Source: Acetobacter aceti (GTDB taxonomy: Bacteria > Pseudomonadota > Alphaproteobacteria > Acetobacterales > Acetobacteraceae). From it: 64,000 bases of DNA. The first letter of the stretch is position 1. Each line of letters starts with the position of its first letter. The stretch spans positions 1,612,001 to 1,676,000 of the forward strand of contig NZ_CP014692.1 in assembly GCF_002005445.1 (NCBI RefSeq), written 5' to 3'. Made by a program: the position numbers and the translations under genes. Below, piece after piece: positions 49,876 through 58,759 of the stretch. Under the pieces are notes generated by a model, which worked only from the letters and a program-made list of their open reading frames with translations, did not search any database and had not been told where the DNA came from.

Positions 49876-52800
49876 ATGGCAGTCATATACAATACGAACT
49901 ACACGCATAATCCGAACTACTACCTTACGCTTGCCTTTGAACGAGCTGCCAAAACAGTGCTTGGTGACAGCAATGTTGTCGTTGCTGATAATATGTCTCT
50001 TGCTGGTCTGGCTGCGCAGGGCGAACATGACGTTCTGATCTGCATTGACGGCCAGCGCATCAACCTGGAGTTGATGCGTCGGGTCAGGCCTGCCTTCAAG
50101 ACAATGATTTTCTGGGCGTTTGAAGACCCGTTCATGGTGTCCTTCAATGTCGATAACATCGGTCTCTTCGACTACGTCTTTACGAACGATCCTTCCTGTG
50201 TCGATTTTTATCAGGGCAAGGGGCATTACCTGCCTCTGGCGGCCAGTCTTTCACTGCATGAACGCAAGGTGAAGACCGCAGCCGATCTCGATTACGATAT
50301 CTTCTTCGCCGGTACGATGTGGCCGAATCGCGTCGAAACCCTTCGTCGTGTCATCACGGCCTTCCCGGACGCCAGAATCAAGCTTGTCTGCCCAGGTAAC
50401 GAATATCTGCCGCCTCTGCCTGCCGACCTTGTGGATCTAGCGATCCAGCGCCCCATCAGCCATGAAGCCTTTATCGACTTCGCCAATGCCAGCGCGGTGA
50501 CGCTCACCATGTTCCGTGACTACGCCAGTCATGGTGACGTCGGGCAGGCCACAGCCCCTGGACCGCGATTCTACGAGCTTGGGCTTGCCGGCACGGCTCA
50601 GGTTGTCGAAGCGGGCGAGCAGCTTGATGAGCGTTACATCCATGAAGTCGCCGGTGCGAGCATGTCGCGTTCGGTCGAGGGTGTGATCGAGCATATTGCC
50701 GCCCTGCTGGCCAACAAATCTCTTCGCCGCAAGCAGGCGACGGCCGCCCAGAAAGCCGTTCTGGATGCTCACCTGTATGATCATCGTCTGCGGAAGATGA
50801 TGGAAGTGACGGGTGCCGATTTTGGCCGTCATGTCGTTTCCAAAGAAACATCCGTTCCTGCGCGTCGTGGCCGTCTGCGTGTGCTGATGTGCACTCACTC
50901 CACAATTCATGAGCAGGCCTGGGGCGGGGTTGAGGTCTATCAGCAGACCATCGCCTCCATGCTGTTGCGTGACGTTGAATTCTTCTACTGGCTGCACCGT
51001 GACGGTATGTGCCGCCTGACAGATGCCAGCGGTCGTGAGATCGAGAGCTTTGATGTGCCCGACACGGGCTGGCTCGACACGATGTGCGACGGTCCGGAGG
51101 AGATGGCGTTCTCAGCCGCGATCAGTCAGTACAACTTTGACATCGTGCATTTCCAGCATCTGGGGCATCACTGTCTCTCTCTTCCCATCATCGCCAAGGC
51201 GAATGGTGTCGGCGTCGTGTTCTCGGCGCATGACTTTTTCCTGCTGTCGTCCCGCTACAACCTGCTGAACCACGAGCTTCGCTATTGCGAGGAAGAGGTG
51301 AAGTGGGTGCTGGCCGCCGATATTTCCATGAAACGCTCTGACAATGTCGAGTTCGGTGGCGAGCAGACACGTCGCGCGTTTGTTTCGAAAATGCTTGAGT
51401 CGGTGGATGTGATCCTGTTCGGGACGCGACACTCACATGACCTGACCCACGAAATCTATCCGCACCTTGAGAAGAAAGTCAGCCTGACGCTGGGTATTCC
51501 TTCTCCGGAACCCACGTCTCCCATCGCGCCAAAAACCTATGAGCCGCTGAATGGCCGTCGCCTGGGTGTTGCCGTGATTGGTAACTTCCTGCGCACCAAG
51601 GGTGCGGATGCTGTTCTCAGCATCATCGAGATGGCCAATTCCGATCTCTTCGAGTTCCATATCTTTGGATATGTCCATCCGGAGTATGAAGGTATTCTCA
51701 ACAATATGCACAAAACCAATGTGCATGTTTACGGGCGTTATTCCGCTGGTGATGTCGAGGCTCTGAAGATCGCGGATGTGGCGCTCAACCTGTCGATCTG
51801 GCCCGAAACCTACTGTATTTCACTCTCCGAATCCTGGCAGAGTGGCCTTATCCCCATTGTTACGGATGTTGGTGCGCTTGGCGACCGTGTCGAAGACGGC
51901 GTCAACGGATTCAAGGTTCCTATCGGCAGCCCCGCAGACGTTCTGCAGCGTCTTGAACTGATCCGCTGCAGCGAAGCGGTTCGCAAGGATCTGATGGCGA
52001 ATATCGGACCGCATCTGTGGACTGACGCCCGCGAGTATGGCGATGCGCTGCTTCAGCTTTATCGGGATGTGGCGCCTCGCCGCGACATGGGCAGCAGCAA
52101 TGTGCAGTTCGATGTGGGGCAGGTGCATCTGCTGCCGCATGCTTCCTGGAAAAATCAGGCTCCGCCGCGCCATATCTTCGATCCACCGACAACGCGTGAT
52201 CTGTCCATCGAGCTTCCGGAAACGGTCACGGACTGGTATTCGATTCAGGGTGCGGAATATTACATCGACGATGTCTGCCGCCATGTCTTCGCCGAGTATG
52301 AAGATGAAGATTTCGTCGCGGCAGGAGAGTTCCACATTCGCGGATGGTATGTGGTGCCGGGTGTTTCCGGTTCCGGGCACCTCTATACGGTTCTGATGGG
52401 TGAGGAGGATATCCCGCCGATCTTTATCCCGACGCAACGTGAAGTCCGTTCGGATGTTACGGGTCTGTTCCCTGGCGCGCCCCGCCGTTCAGGGTTTTCC
52501 GCACAGGTTGCCCTGCGTGGAAAATGGTGTGAGGGGGTCTTCCGCATCGGCCTCGTCAATGTCGTGCATGGCAAGGGCGCATTCCAGCTGACGTCCGTAC
52601 AGATCGAGGTTGAGGGCGGCCGTATTGTCAGTATCGCTCGCCTGCCCCCTTCGAACGGTCAGATCCTGCGTGATTTCGAGCGCGTCTCGGAAAGCGATGG
52701 TGTGCTGAGAGGCGTCAAGCTCTGTGCGCTCGGCAGCGTGGTTGGCCAGCAATACAAAGGCGAACTGCAATATTACATTGATCACTTCAGCGGCCTGATC

Positions 52801-53229
52801 GAGGACGGTGGCCACCATGAAAGGGATCTGCCGGAAAGCGACCTGATCATTCGGGGCTGGGCATTCCTGCGTGGTCTTTCACGTGCGGGGCAGGTGTATG
52901 TTGTGCTGGTGAATGAGGAAACCGGAGCGCCGATCTTCATGGCCACTTCGCGCCTGATTCGTCAGGATGTGCAGACCATCTTCCACGATGCGCCGCTATG
53001 TGTCGGTTTTGTTGGTAATCTGAGCCTGAAAAGAGGCTTCAACGAAACCCTGAATGGCTGGCATCGTATCGGCCTGCTGAACGTGGTCGGCGACGAGGTC
53101 GGCTTCCAGGCGACAGGCATTCGCATACTGTGTGAAGACAATCAGGTTCGGACTGTAGAGGAATCGGCGCCTGTCAAAACGGTTGTCGAATACTGTGCTG
53201 AAACCGTACGTGACCTTGTTGAACACTGA
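49876..53229 (+). CDS. Large multidomain glycosyltransferase (CgeB-like + GT4 + two C-terminal repeats)
   Basis: An 1117-residue cytoplasmic protein. Residues 1-320 resemble CgeB/DUF3880-type glycosyltransferases (IFWAFEDPFMVSFNVDN, DIFFAGTMWPNRVETLR, ATAPGPRFYELGLAGTAQVV). Residues about 330-735 form a GT4-type glycosyltransferase with acceptor side GGVEVYQQTIASM, donor side VAVIGNFLRTKGADAVLSII, and the Glu-x7-Glu motif in SIWPETYCISLSESWQSG. Two related modules of about 100 residues follow: FHIRGWYVVPGVSGSGHLY at about 817 and LIIRGWAFLRGLSRAGQVYV at about 988, each ending in RIGLVNVV / RIGLLNVV, probably beta-sandwiches. It follows the rpsA terminator and heads a cluster for surface polysaccharide or glycoprotein synthesis. 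Start ATG 49876 is not supported by a clear ribosome site. Confidence 0.8.
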   Translation: MAVIYNTNYTHNPNYYLTLAFERAAKTVLGDSNVVVADNMSLAGLAAQGEHDVLICIDGQRINLELMRRVRPAFKTMIFWAFEDPFMVSFNVDNIGLFDYVFTNDPSCVDFYQGKGHYLPLAASLSLHERKVKTAADLDYDIFFAGTMWPNRVETLRRVITAFPDARIKLVCPGNEYLPPLPADLVDLAIQRPISHEAFIDFANASAVTLTMFRDYASHGDVGQATAPGPRFYELGLAGTAQVVEAGEQLDERYIHEVAGASMSRSVEGVIEHIAALLANKSLRRKQATAAQKAVLDAHLYDHRLRKMMEVTGADFGRHVVSKETSVPARRGRLRVLMCTHSTIHEQAWGGVEVYQQTIASMLLRDVEFFYWLHRDGMCRLTDASGREIESFDVPDTGWLDTMCDGPEEMAFSAAISQYNFDIVHFQHLGHHCLSLPIIAKANGVGVVFSAHDFFLLSSRYNLLNHELRYCEEEVKWVLAADISMKRSDNVEFGGEQTRRAFVSKMLESVDVILFGTRHSHDLTHEIYPHLEKKVSLTLGIPSPEPTSPIAPKTYEPLNGRRLGVAVIGNFLRTKGADAVLSIIEMANSDLFEFHIFGYVHPEYEGILNNMHKTNVHVYGRYSAGDVEALKIADVALNLSIWPETYCISLSESWQSGLIPIVTDVGALGDRVEDGVNGFKVPIGSPADVLQRLELIRCSEAVRKDLMANIGPHLWTDAREYGDALLQLYRDVAPRRDMGSSNVQFDVGQVHLLPHASWKNQAPPRHIFDPPTTRDLSIELPETVTDWYSIQGAEYYIDDVCRHVFAEYEDEDFVAAGEFHIRGWYVVPGVSGSGHLYTVLMGEEDIPPIFIPTQREVRSDVTGLFPGAPRRSGFSAQVALRGKWCEGVFRIGLVNVVHGKGAFQLTSVQIEVEGGRIVSIARLPPSNGQILRDFERVSESDGVLRGVKLCALGSVVGQQYKGELQYYIDHFSGLIEDGGHHERDLPESDLIIRGWAFLRGLSRAGQVYVVLVNEETGAPIFMATSRLIRQDVQTIFHDAPLCVGFVGNLSLKRGFNETLNGWHRIGLLNVVGDEVGFQATGIRILCEDNQVRTVEESAPVKTVVEYCAETVRDLVEH

Positions 53230-53254
53230 GCGGTAGTCTGGATAAGCGCCGGCA

Positions 53255-56253
53255 ATGCAGCTCAGTGACGCGATATTTAGTGGTCCAGCCGTTTTTGAAT
53301 GGCATGGAGGCGAGGCGGCACGGATACCCGCGTGGCATCATTTCGATGGTGACTGGTATGTCGCCACTTATCCTGGCGTGAAGCGTGATCTGGCTGCCGG
53401 TATAGGAGCCAATGCGCTCGGTCACTATAGGGCCATCGGTCAGAGGCGGGGCTATGCGCCCAACCGATGGTTCGATGAAGGCTGGTATCGCTCTGTTCAT
53501 GAGGATGTTGCGGCATCCATCGCAGACGGTGAGATACAGTCCGGCTTTCAGCATTATGTGCAGCAGGGGTACCGTAACCATGCTCCTCACTGGCTGTTTT
53601 CTGAACAGTTTTATCGGACCCATGAGCCTGATCTGACAGGGGCAGTTCTCAAGGCGGCAGGTCTTGCGAATGGCTATGACCACTATCTCTCCGAAGGAGA
53701 TGGAGGTTTTCGTGCAGGCAGCCTGTTCTTCGATCCCTCTGTATTTGGCGCCTCTGTCGCTCGACAGGGGGGAGCGGATTTTTGCGTATTCAGATGTTTT
53801 ATCGACAATCTGGACGGTGAGGCAGATCGCTTCCGGGCGTCGTGGTATTTCGATCCGGTCTGGTATCTTGAGCGGTATCCTGAAGTCAGGACGCTGATTG
53901 CTGACCGGTCCTTTTCCTGCGCCCTGCATCATTATCTGACCAAAGGTGAAGCTGCGGGTTATTCGCCACAGGCGGCTTTTTCCGAAGAATTCTATCGGGA
54001 GCGCTATCCGGATGTTGGCGCGTGCGTCGCAGCAGGGCAGTTCCGGTCCGGCTATGATCACTTTCTTGCGGCGGGCGCATTTGAGGGCAGACAGCCTTCA
54101 CCGGAGATCGCTCTGGTGGATTATGCCGCCAAACCGATGGTCCGGGCCGATGTGGGCTGTGGCATCTTTCGAGATCCGTTCGCACACTGGGTCGCAGCCC
54201 AGCACCGGCAGGAGGTCGGCAGCGACGACGGCGTTCTGGACGAAGCCCATTCCAAGATGATGTTCTGCCGGGAAGCGGCTGGTCTTCTGGTGGAAGCCGG
54301 TCGCCGAACGCTGGATTTCAGTTACACAGGAACGCCTGCGGTCAGCGTCATCATGGTGCTGTACAACCAGTTTCCCTTGACCCTGATGGCGCTGGCCTCC
54401 CTGCGCGACTGCTTTCCCGGCGCGCTGGAACTCATCATCATCGATTCGGGATCCCGTGATGAGACGCGACGGCTGCAAGAGTATGTTTCAGGGGCCACAA
54501 TCAGGCATCTCGACTACAATGCGAGCTTTCTGCTGTCCTGCAACATGGCGCTCGAAATGGTCTCGGCGGATGCTGTCCTGTACCTGAACAATGATGTGAA
54601 GCTGGCGCCGGGAGCCGTGCAGAACGCGCTGGATCGTTTAACGTCTGACCCGAAGATCGGTGCGGTTGGCGGCAAGATCATCCGCACAAATGGACGGTTG
54701 CAGGAAGCTGGATCGATCATCTGGCGTGACGGCAGCGCGTATGGCTATCTGCGTGACGCTGACCCCAACTGCCCTGAAGCCAACTTCGTTCGGGACGTGG
54801 ATTACTGTTCGGGTGCGTTCCTGATGGTCTCGACAGCCATTGCCAGGGCGCTAAATGGCTTTGATGTGGCCTACGCTCCGGCTTATTTCGAAGAGTCCGA
54901 TTTCTGTGTGCGTATCATCCAGAACGGATACCGGGTGGTCTACGATCCGTTTGTCGTGATTGAACATCTCGAATTCGGTTCGTCCTGCTCAAGCAGTTCG
55001 CTGGCGCTGATGCAGAGGAACCGTCGTATCTTCGTGTCCAGACAGGCCGAGTTCCTGCGCGGGCAGTACCCGGCCCATGCAGGAAACGCCGTTCTTGCCC
55101 GGTCACGTCCGACAAACGGACTGCGCATCCTTTTTGTTGAAGACCGTATCCCGTTGCGAAGCCTTGGGTCGGGCTATGTCCGGTCAAATGATATCGTACG
55201 CAGCATGGCCCGTCAGGGATGTGCTGTGACCGTGTTTCCGGTCGATGCGCATTATCATTCGCTCAGCCGCGTCTATGGCGATTTTCCTGACACGGTTGAG
55301 GTGCTTTTTGATCGTTCAGCCGAGGATCTGGACAGATTTCTGGAAGAGCGGGCAGGGGCGTTTGATCTGGTGTGGGTCGGGCGCACCCATAACCTGGCCA
55401 GACTGTTGCCGGTTCTGCACAAGAACAGTCGTTATCTGCCGAAAACCGAATTCATTCTTGATACGGAAGCCGTTATCAGTCCCCGTCGCATTCTCCGGGA
55501 TGAAGTGCTGGGGCTGGCTGAACCGTCTCTGCCGAATGCTCTCGACCTGGCGCTCCGGGAGGAATTCGACTGCGCCTATTTCTGTCAGAAAATTATAGCG
55601 GTTACCGACAGGGAGGCCAGATTTATCCGGCGTGCCGGACACCCGAATGTCGTCGTGATCGGCCATTCACTACAGGCGCGTTCCACCAGAAGGAGCTTTT
55701 CTGAAAGAAAAGACCTTCTGTTCGTGGGTGCAATTGTGGACGAGGCTTCCCCCAATCTTGATTCGCTGATCTGGTTTGGCCGTGAGGTCATGCCGAAGGT
55801 GCAGGCCGAACTGGGAAGCGAAGTCCGGCTGACCGTAGTGGGTTCGCGCTCCCGCAAGGTCGATCTTTCATGCCTGAATGAGTTTGAAGGATTGGATCTT
55901 GTCGGCGAAGTGGAAGATCTGGAGCCGTTTTATGATGCGCACCGGGTGTTTATTGCGCCGACGCGCTTTGCGGGGGCATCCCTTACAAAATTCACGAGAG
56001 CGCTTCCTTCGGTCTGCCTGTTGTCGCAAGCGATCTTCTGATTGCTCAACTGGGCTGGACGGATGGAGAGGATATTGTATCCGGTGGAGCGCCAGACGCG
56101 GGCGTGTTCGCTGATGCTGTTATCCGGCTTTATCGTGAAGAAACATTCTGGAGCCACATCCGTGAGGGAGCTCTGAAGCGGCTTGCGGAAGACTGTGCTC
56201 CGGACCGGTTTGACGCTGCGGTGGCGGCTGTGCTGGAAGGCGCACGCCAATGA
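53255..56253 (+). pseudogene. Large GT2 + GT4-type glycosyltransferase, frameshifted near its end
   Basis: The open frame from ATG 53255 encodes 928 residues. About 1-300 hold short repeats around FDGDWYVATYP, FDEGWYRSVHED, FSEQFYRTHEPD and FDPVWYLERYPEV. A GT2 domain follows at about 360-620 (PAVSVIMVLYNQFPL, LYLNNDVKLAPGA, YCSGAFLMV, YFEESDFCVR), then a GT4-type domain from about 625 (LRILFVEDRIPLRSLGSGYV). The frame fails at GCGGGGGCATC (G-run 55972-55976). With one more G it reads GGIPYKIHESASFGLPVVAS and DLLIAQLGWTDGEDIVSGGA, ending at TGA 56251-56253 and restoring the GT4 donor site. As given, the last 70 or so residues are lost. Confidence 0.8.
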
Positions 56254-56308
56254 AAACGCGACGTTGCGAACGAGATCAACCAAGACCCGATAAGGACTGG
56301 AGAGACTG

Positions 56309-57298
56309 ATGGCGAAGACAGGCGAATATTCCGGGCGGGTTCTGATCTGCAGTGGCGGACGTTTTGAATCGCAGGCCAATGTTCAGATCCGTGAATCGAT
56401 CATGGCGGGCTGGGCCGAATGCTTTGGCGAGGAAAATGTCACTGCGGCCAACATCAGCGGCGCGGCGGCGGCGATACGTTTTCTGAAACCGACCGTGGTG
56501 TTCGGTATCGGCTCGTATCTGCCGGAAAGCACCTATTTCGGTGAAATCAATCGCGAAGCCAAGAAGATCGGCGCCGCGACCGTTTTCTGGGCGACCGAAG
56601 ATCCTTACGAGCAGGATGCGAACTATCGCATCGGACAGGACTTTGACGCAGTGTTCTCCTGCGAGCGCTGGGGTTCGAACTTCTATACCCGTGACAATGT
56701 CTGGCATCTGCCGCTCGCAGCCTGCCCGAAGCTGCATTATCGCCCGATCGATGAAACCGTTGAGCGGAACATCGACGTACTGTTCTGTGGCGTGGCTTTC
56801 ACAAACCGCAAGGACATTGTCCGCGGTCTGCTGCCGACCCTGCGCAATCTGAACATCAAGATCATTGGTCCGGGCTGGGGCGAACTGGGCATCGGGTTCT
56901 CGGATGCCCGTCTGGAAAAAGAACAGCTCGTGCAGTTCTATCAGCGGTCCAAGCTGGTCCTGAACCTCGGTCGCAGCCTGAGTTTCGAGAACAAGCGATT
57001 CCTGATTTCCCCATCCACACCGGGTCCGCGCACCTATGAAGCCGCTGCGGCTGGTGCGTTGCAGGTGTTCCATGAGGATACCTACGAAATCCGGCGCTAT
57101 TATACGAAAGAGGAAATTCCTTCCTTCTCGAACCGCAAGCAGTTCGAGGAACTGGTCGACAGGTATATCGACAACGGTGACCTCCGTATCGAGACGGCGA
57201 AGAAAGCTCAGGCCCGGACGATGGCGGACCACACTTATGGTCATCGTATCCGGCAGGCTCTGGGAATTCTGAAGGAAAACGGCATCCTCAATAGCTGA
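56309..57298 (+). CDS. CgeB-like glycosyltransferase
   Basis: A 329-residue glycosyltransferase resembling the N-terminal module of the 1117-residue protein upstream: VFWATEDPYEQDANYRIG corresponds to its IFWAFEDPF motif, VLFCGVAFTNRKDIVRGLLP to its FFAGTMWPNR motif, and SPSTPGPRTYEAAAAGALQV to its nucleotide-sugar site. It probably adds sugars to a surface glycan or protein together with the two large enzymes. GGAGAG lies seven bases before ATG 56309. The gene is complete and of normal length for single-domain CgeB-type proteins. Confidence 0.78.
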   Translation: MAKTGEYSGRVLICSGGRFESQANVQIRESIMAGWAECFGEENVTAANISGAAAAIRFLKPTVVFGIGSYLPESTYFGEINREAKKIGAATVFWATEDPYEQDANYRIGQDFDAVFSCERWGSNFYTRDNVWHLPLAACPKLHYRPIDETVERNIDVLFCGVAFTNRKDIVRGLLPTLRNLNIKIIGPGWGELGIGFSDARLEKEQLVQFYQRSKLVLNLGRSLSFENKRFLISPSTPGPRTYEAAAAGALQVFHEDTYEIRRYYTKEEIPSFSNRKQFEELVDRYIDNGDLRIETAKKAQARTMADHTYGHRIRQALGILKENGILNS

Positions 57299-57314
57299 TG
57301 CAGTCGAGTGAGGT

Positions 57315-57347
57315 GGGGACTGCCGCATGACAGGCCCCTGCCATTTT
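57315..57347 (+). terminator. Probable terminator after glycosyltransferase cluster
   Basis: GGGGACTG and CAGGCCCC pair with one mismatch around CCGCATGA and are followed by TGCCATTTTT. It separates the cluster from lysA. Confidence 0.5.
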
Positions 57348-57415
57348 TGTGGCGTAGGGAACCTTTGCAAATTCATCCGATTGGCAAGTTCCGACTGAGC
57401 CGGTAACGTGACACT

Positions 57416-58759
57416 ATGGCTGACCAGACCGTTTTCACCACCCCTGATCCTACTGTTCGCGAGCTGCTGGCGACTCACTCGAACCTGTCGCTTGATGTGC
57501 GCAGTGGTTTGATGCTGGATGGGGTGCCCCTGCAGGCGATAGCTGACGAGATTGGCACGCCGTGCTGGGTCATGAGTGCTGACACGCTCAGAAAAAGAGC
57601 TGCAAAACTGCATAATGCGATGAAGTCGGCGGGACTGTCGGTTTCGACGCATTTCGCGGTGAAGTCGAACGACCACCTCGCCGTGCTGAGTATCGTGTCA
57701 CAGGCAGGGATGGGCGCTGATGTTGTCAGCGGCGGCGAACTGATCAAGGCCCGAAAGGCTGGCATCCCGGCATCGCGGATCGTGTTCTCCGGTGTCGGCA
57801 AAACCGACGCCGAACTGAGGCTCGCTCTTCAGGAGGGCATTGCCCAGATCAATGTCGAAAGTGCTGAAGAGCTGGAGATTCTGTCGGGTGTGGCGTCGTC
57901 CATGGGACGTGAGATCGACGTGGCTCTCCGCGTGAATCCTGACGTCGATGCAAAGACGCACGCCAAGATCACCACTGGCGTCGCGGGCAACAAGTTCGGG
58001 ATTCCATATGATGAGGCTCTTGGACTGTATCGTCTGGCTTCGGAACTGTCTGGATTGAGACCTGTCGGTTACGCGGTGCATATCGGCAGTCAGATTCTGA
58101 CGATGGAGCCTTATCGGGCGGCGTATGGCCGGATTGCGGAACTCGTGCGCGTGACGCGTCAGGCCGGATTGCCGGTGACGGTTGTGGACTGTGGTGGTGG
58201 TCTCGGTATCTGCTACCGTGATGAGGGTGAAGGTTCGCCTGAGGCGCTGGCCGGCGTGATCCGCTCCGAACTCGGTGATCTCGACGTGCATCTGGCCATC
58301 GAGCCGGGACGTTGGATTGCTGCCCCCGCAGGCGTTCTGCTGGCAAGCGTGATCCTGCGCAAAAAGGTCACGGAGGGTTCACCGTTCATCATTCTTGATG
58401 CGGCCATGAACGATCTGTTGAGGCCTTCGCTGTATGAAGCCTGGCATGGAATTCTGCCTCTCTCGGCGCATGACGCCGTCCTTGCCCCGGAAGAAGCCTG
58501 TGTTGTCGGCCCGGTCTGCGAAACCGGCGATACATTTGCCCAAGACCGTAGCCTGCCGCCGCTGCAGAGGGGAGCACGGGTCGCGATCCTTGATACCGGT
58601 GCTTATGGCGCCGTGATGAGTTCCACCTACAATGCCCGTCCGCTGGCTGCTGAAGTTCTGGTCGATGGCGATCGCTGGTCAGTGATCCGGCCTCGCCAGA
58701 AAGTCGAGGATCTGTGGGCGAATGAAATCCTGTCTGAAGGAATGCGTGTCGAGGCATGA
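57416..58759 (+). CDS. lysA: Diaminopimelate decarboxylase
   Basis: The last step of lysine synthesis, meso-diaminopimelate to L-lysine, PLP-dependent. 447 residues: PLP Lys83 in STHFAVKSNDHLAVL, the barrel strand VALRVNPDVDAKTH, HIGSQILTM (substrate/PLP His), the Gly-rich phosphate loop VVDCGGGLGI, EPGRWIAAPAG, and the active-site Cys368 in GPVCETGDTF (usually CESGD or CESSD). An N-terminal segment of about 20 residues precedes the core. Its stop overlaps the next gene as ATGA. In many alphaproteobacteria argH lies directly upstream; here a glycosyltransferase cluster does. Confidence 0.95.
   Translation: MADQTVFTTPDPTVRELLATHSNLSLDVRSGLMLDGVPLQAIADEIGTPCWVMSADTLRKRAAKLHNAMKSAGLSVSTHFAVKSNDHLAVLSIVSQAGMGADVVSGGELIKARKAGIPASRIVFSGVGKTDAELRLALQEGIAQINVESAEELEILSGVASSMGREIDVALRVNPDVDAKTHAKITTGVAGNKFGIPYDEALGLYRLASELSGLRPVGYAVHIGSQILTMEPYRAAYGRIAELVRVTRQAGLPVTVVDCGGGLGICYRDEGEGSPEALAGVIRSELGDLDVHLAIEPGRWIAAPAGVLLASVILRKKVTEGSPFIILDAAMNDLLRPSLYEAWHGILPLSAHDAVLAPEEACVVGPVCETGDTFAQDRSLPPLQRGARVAILDTGAYGAVMSSTYNARPLAAEVLVDGDRWSVIRPRQKVEDLWANEILSEGMRVEA

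Noticed and set aside
56276..57676. 466-codon minus-strand open frame
   Set aside because: Antisense to the CgeB-like gene and the start of lysA; spans a terminator.
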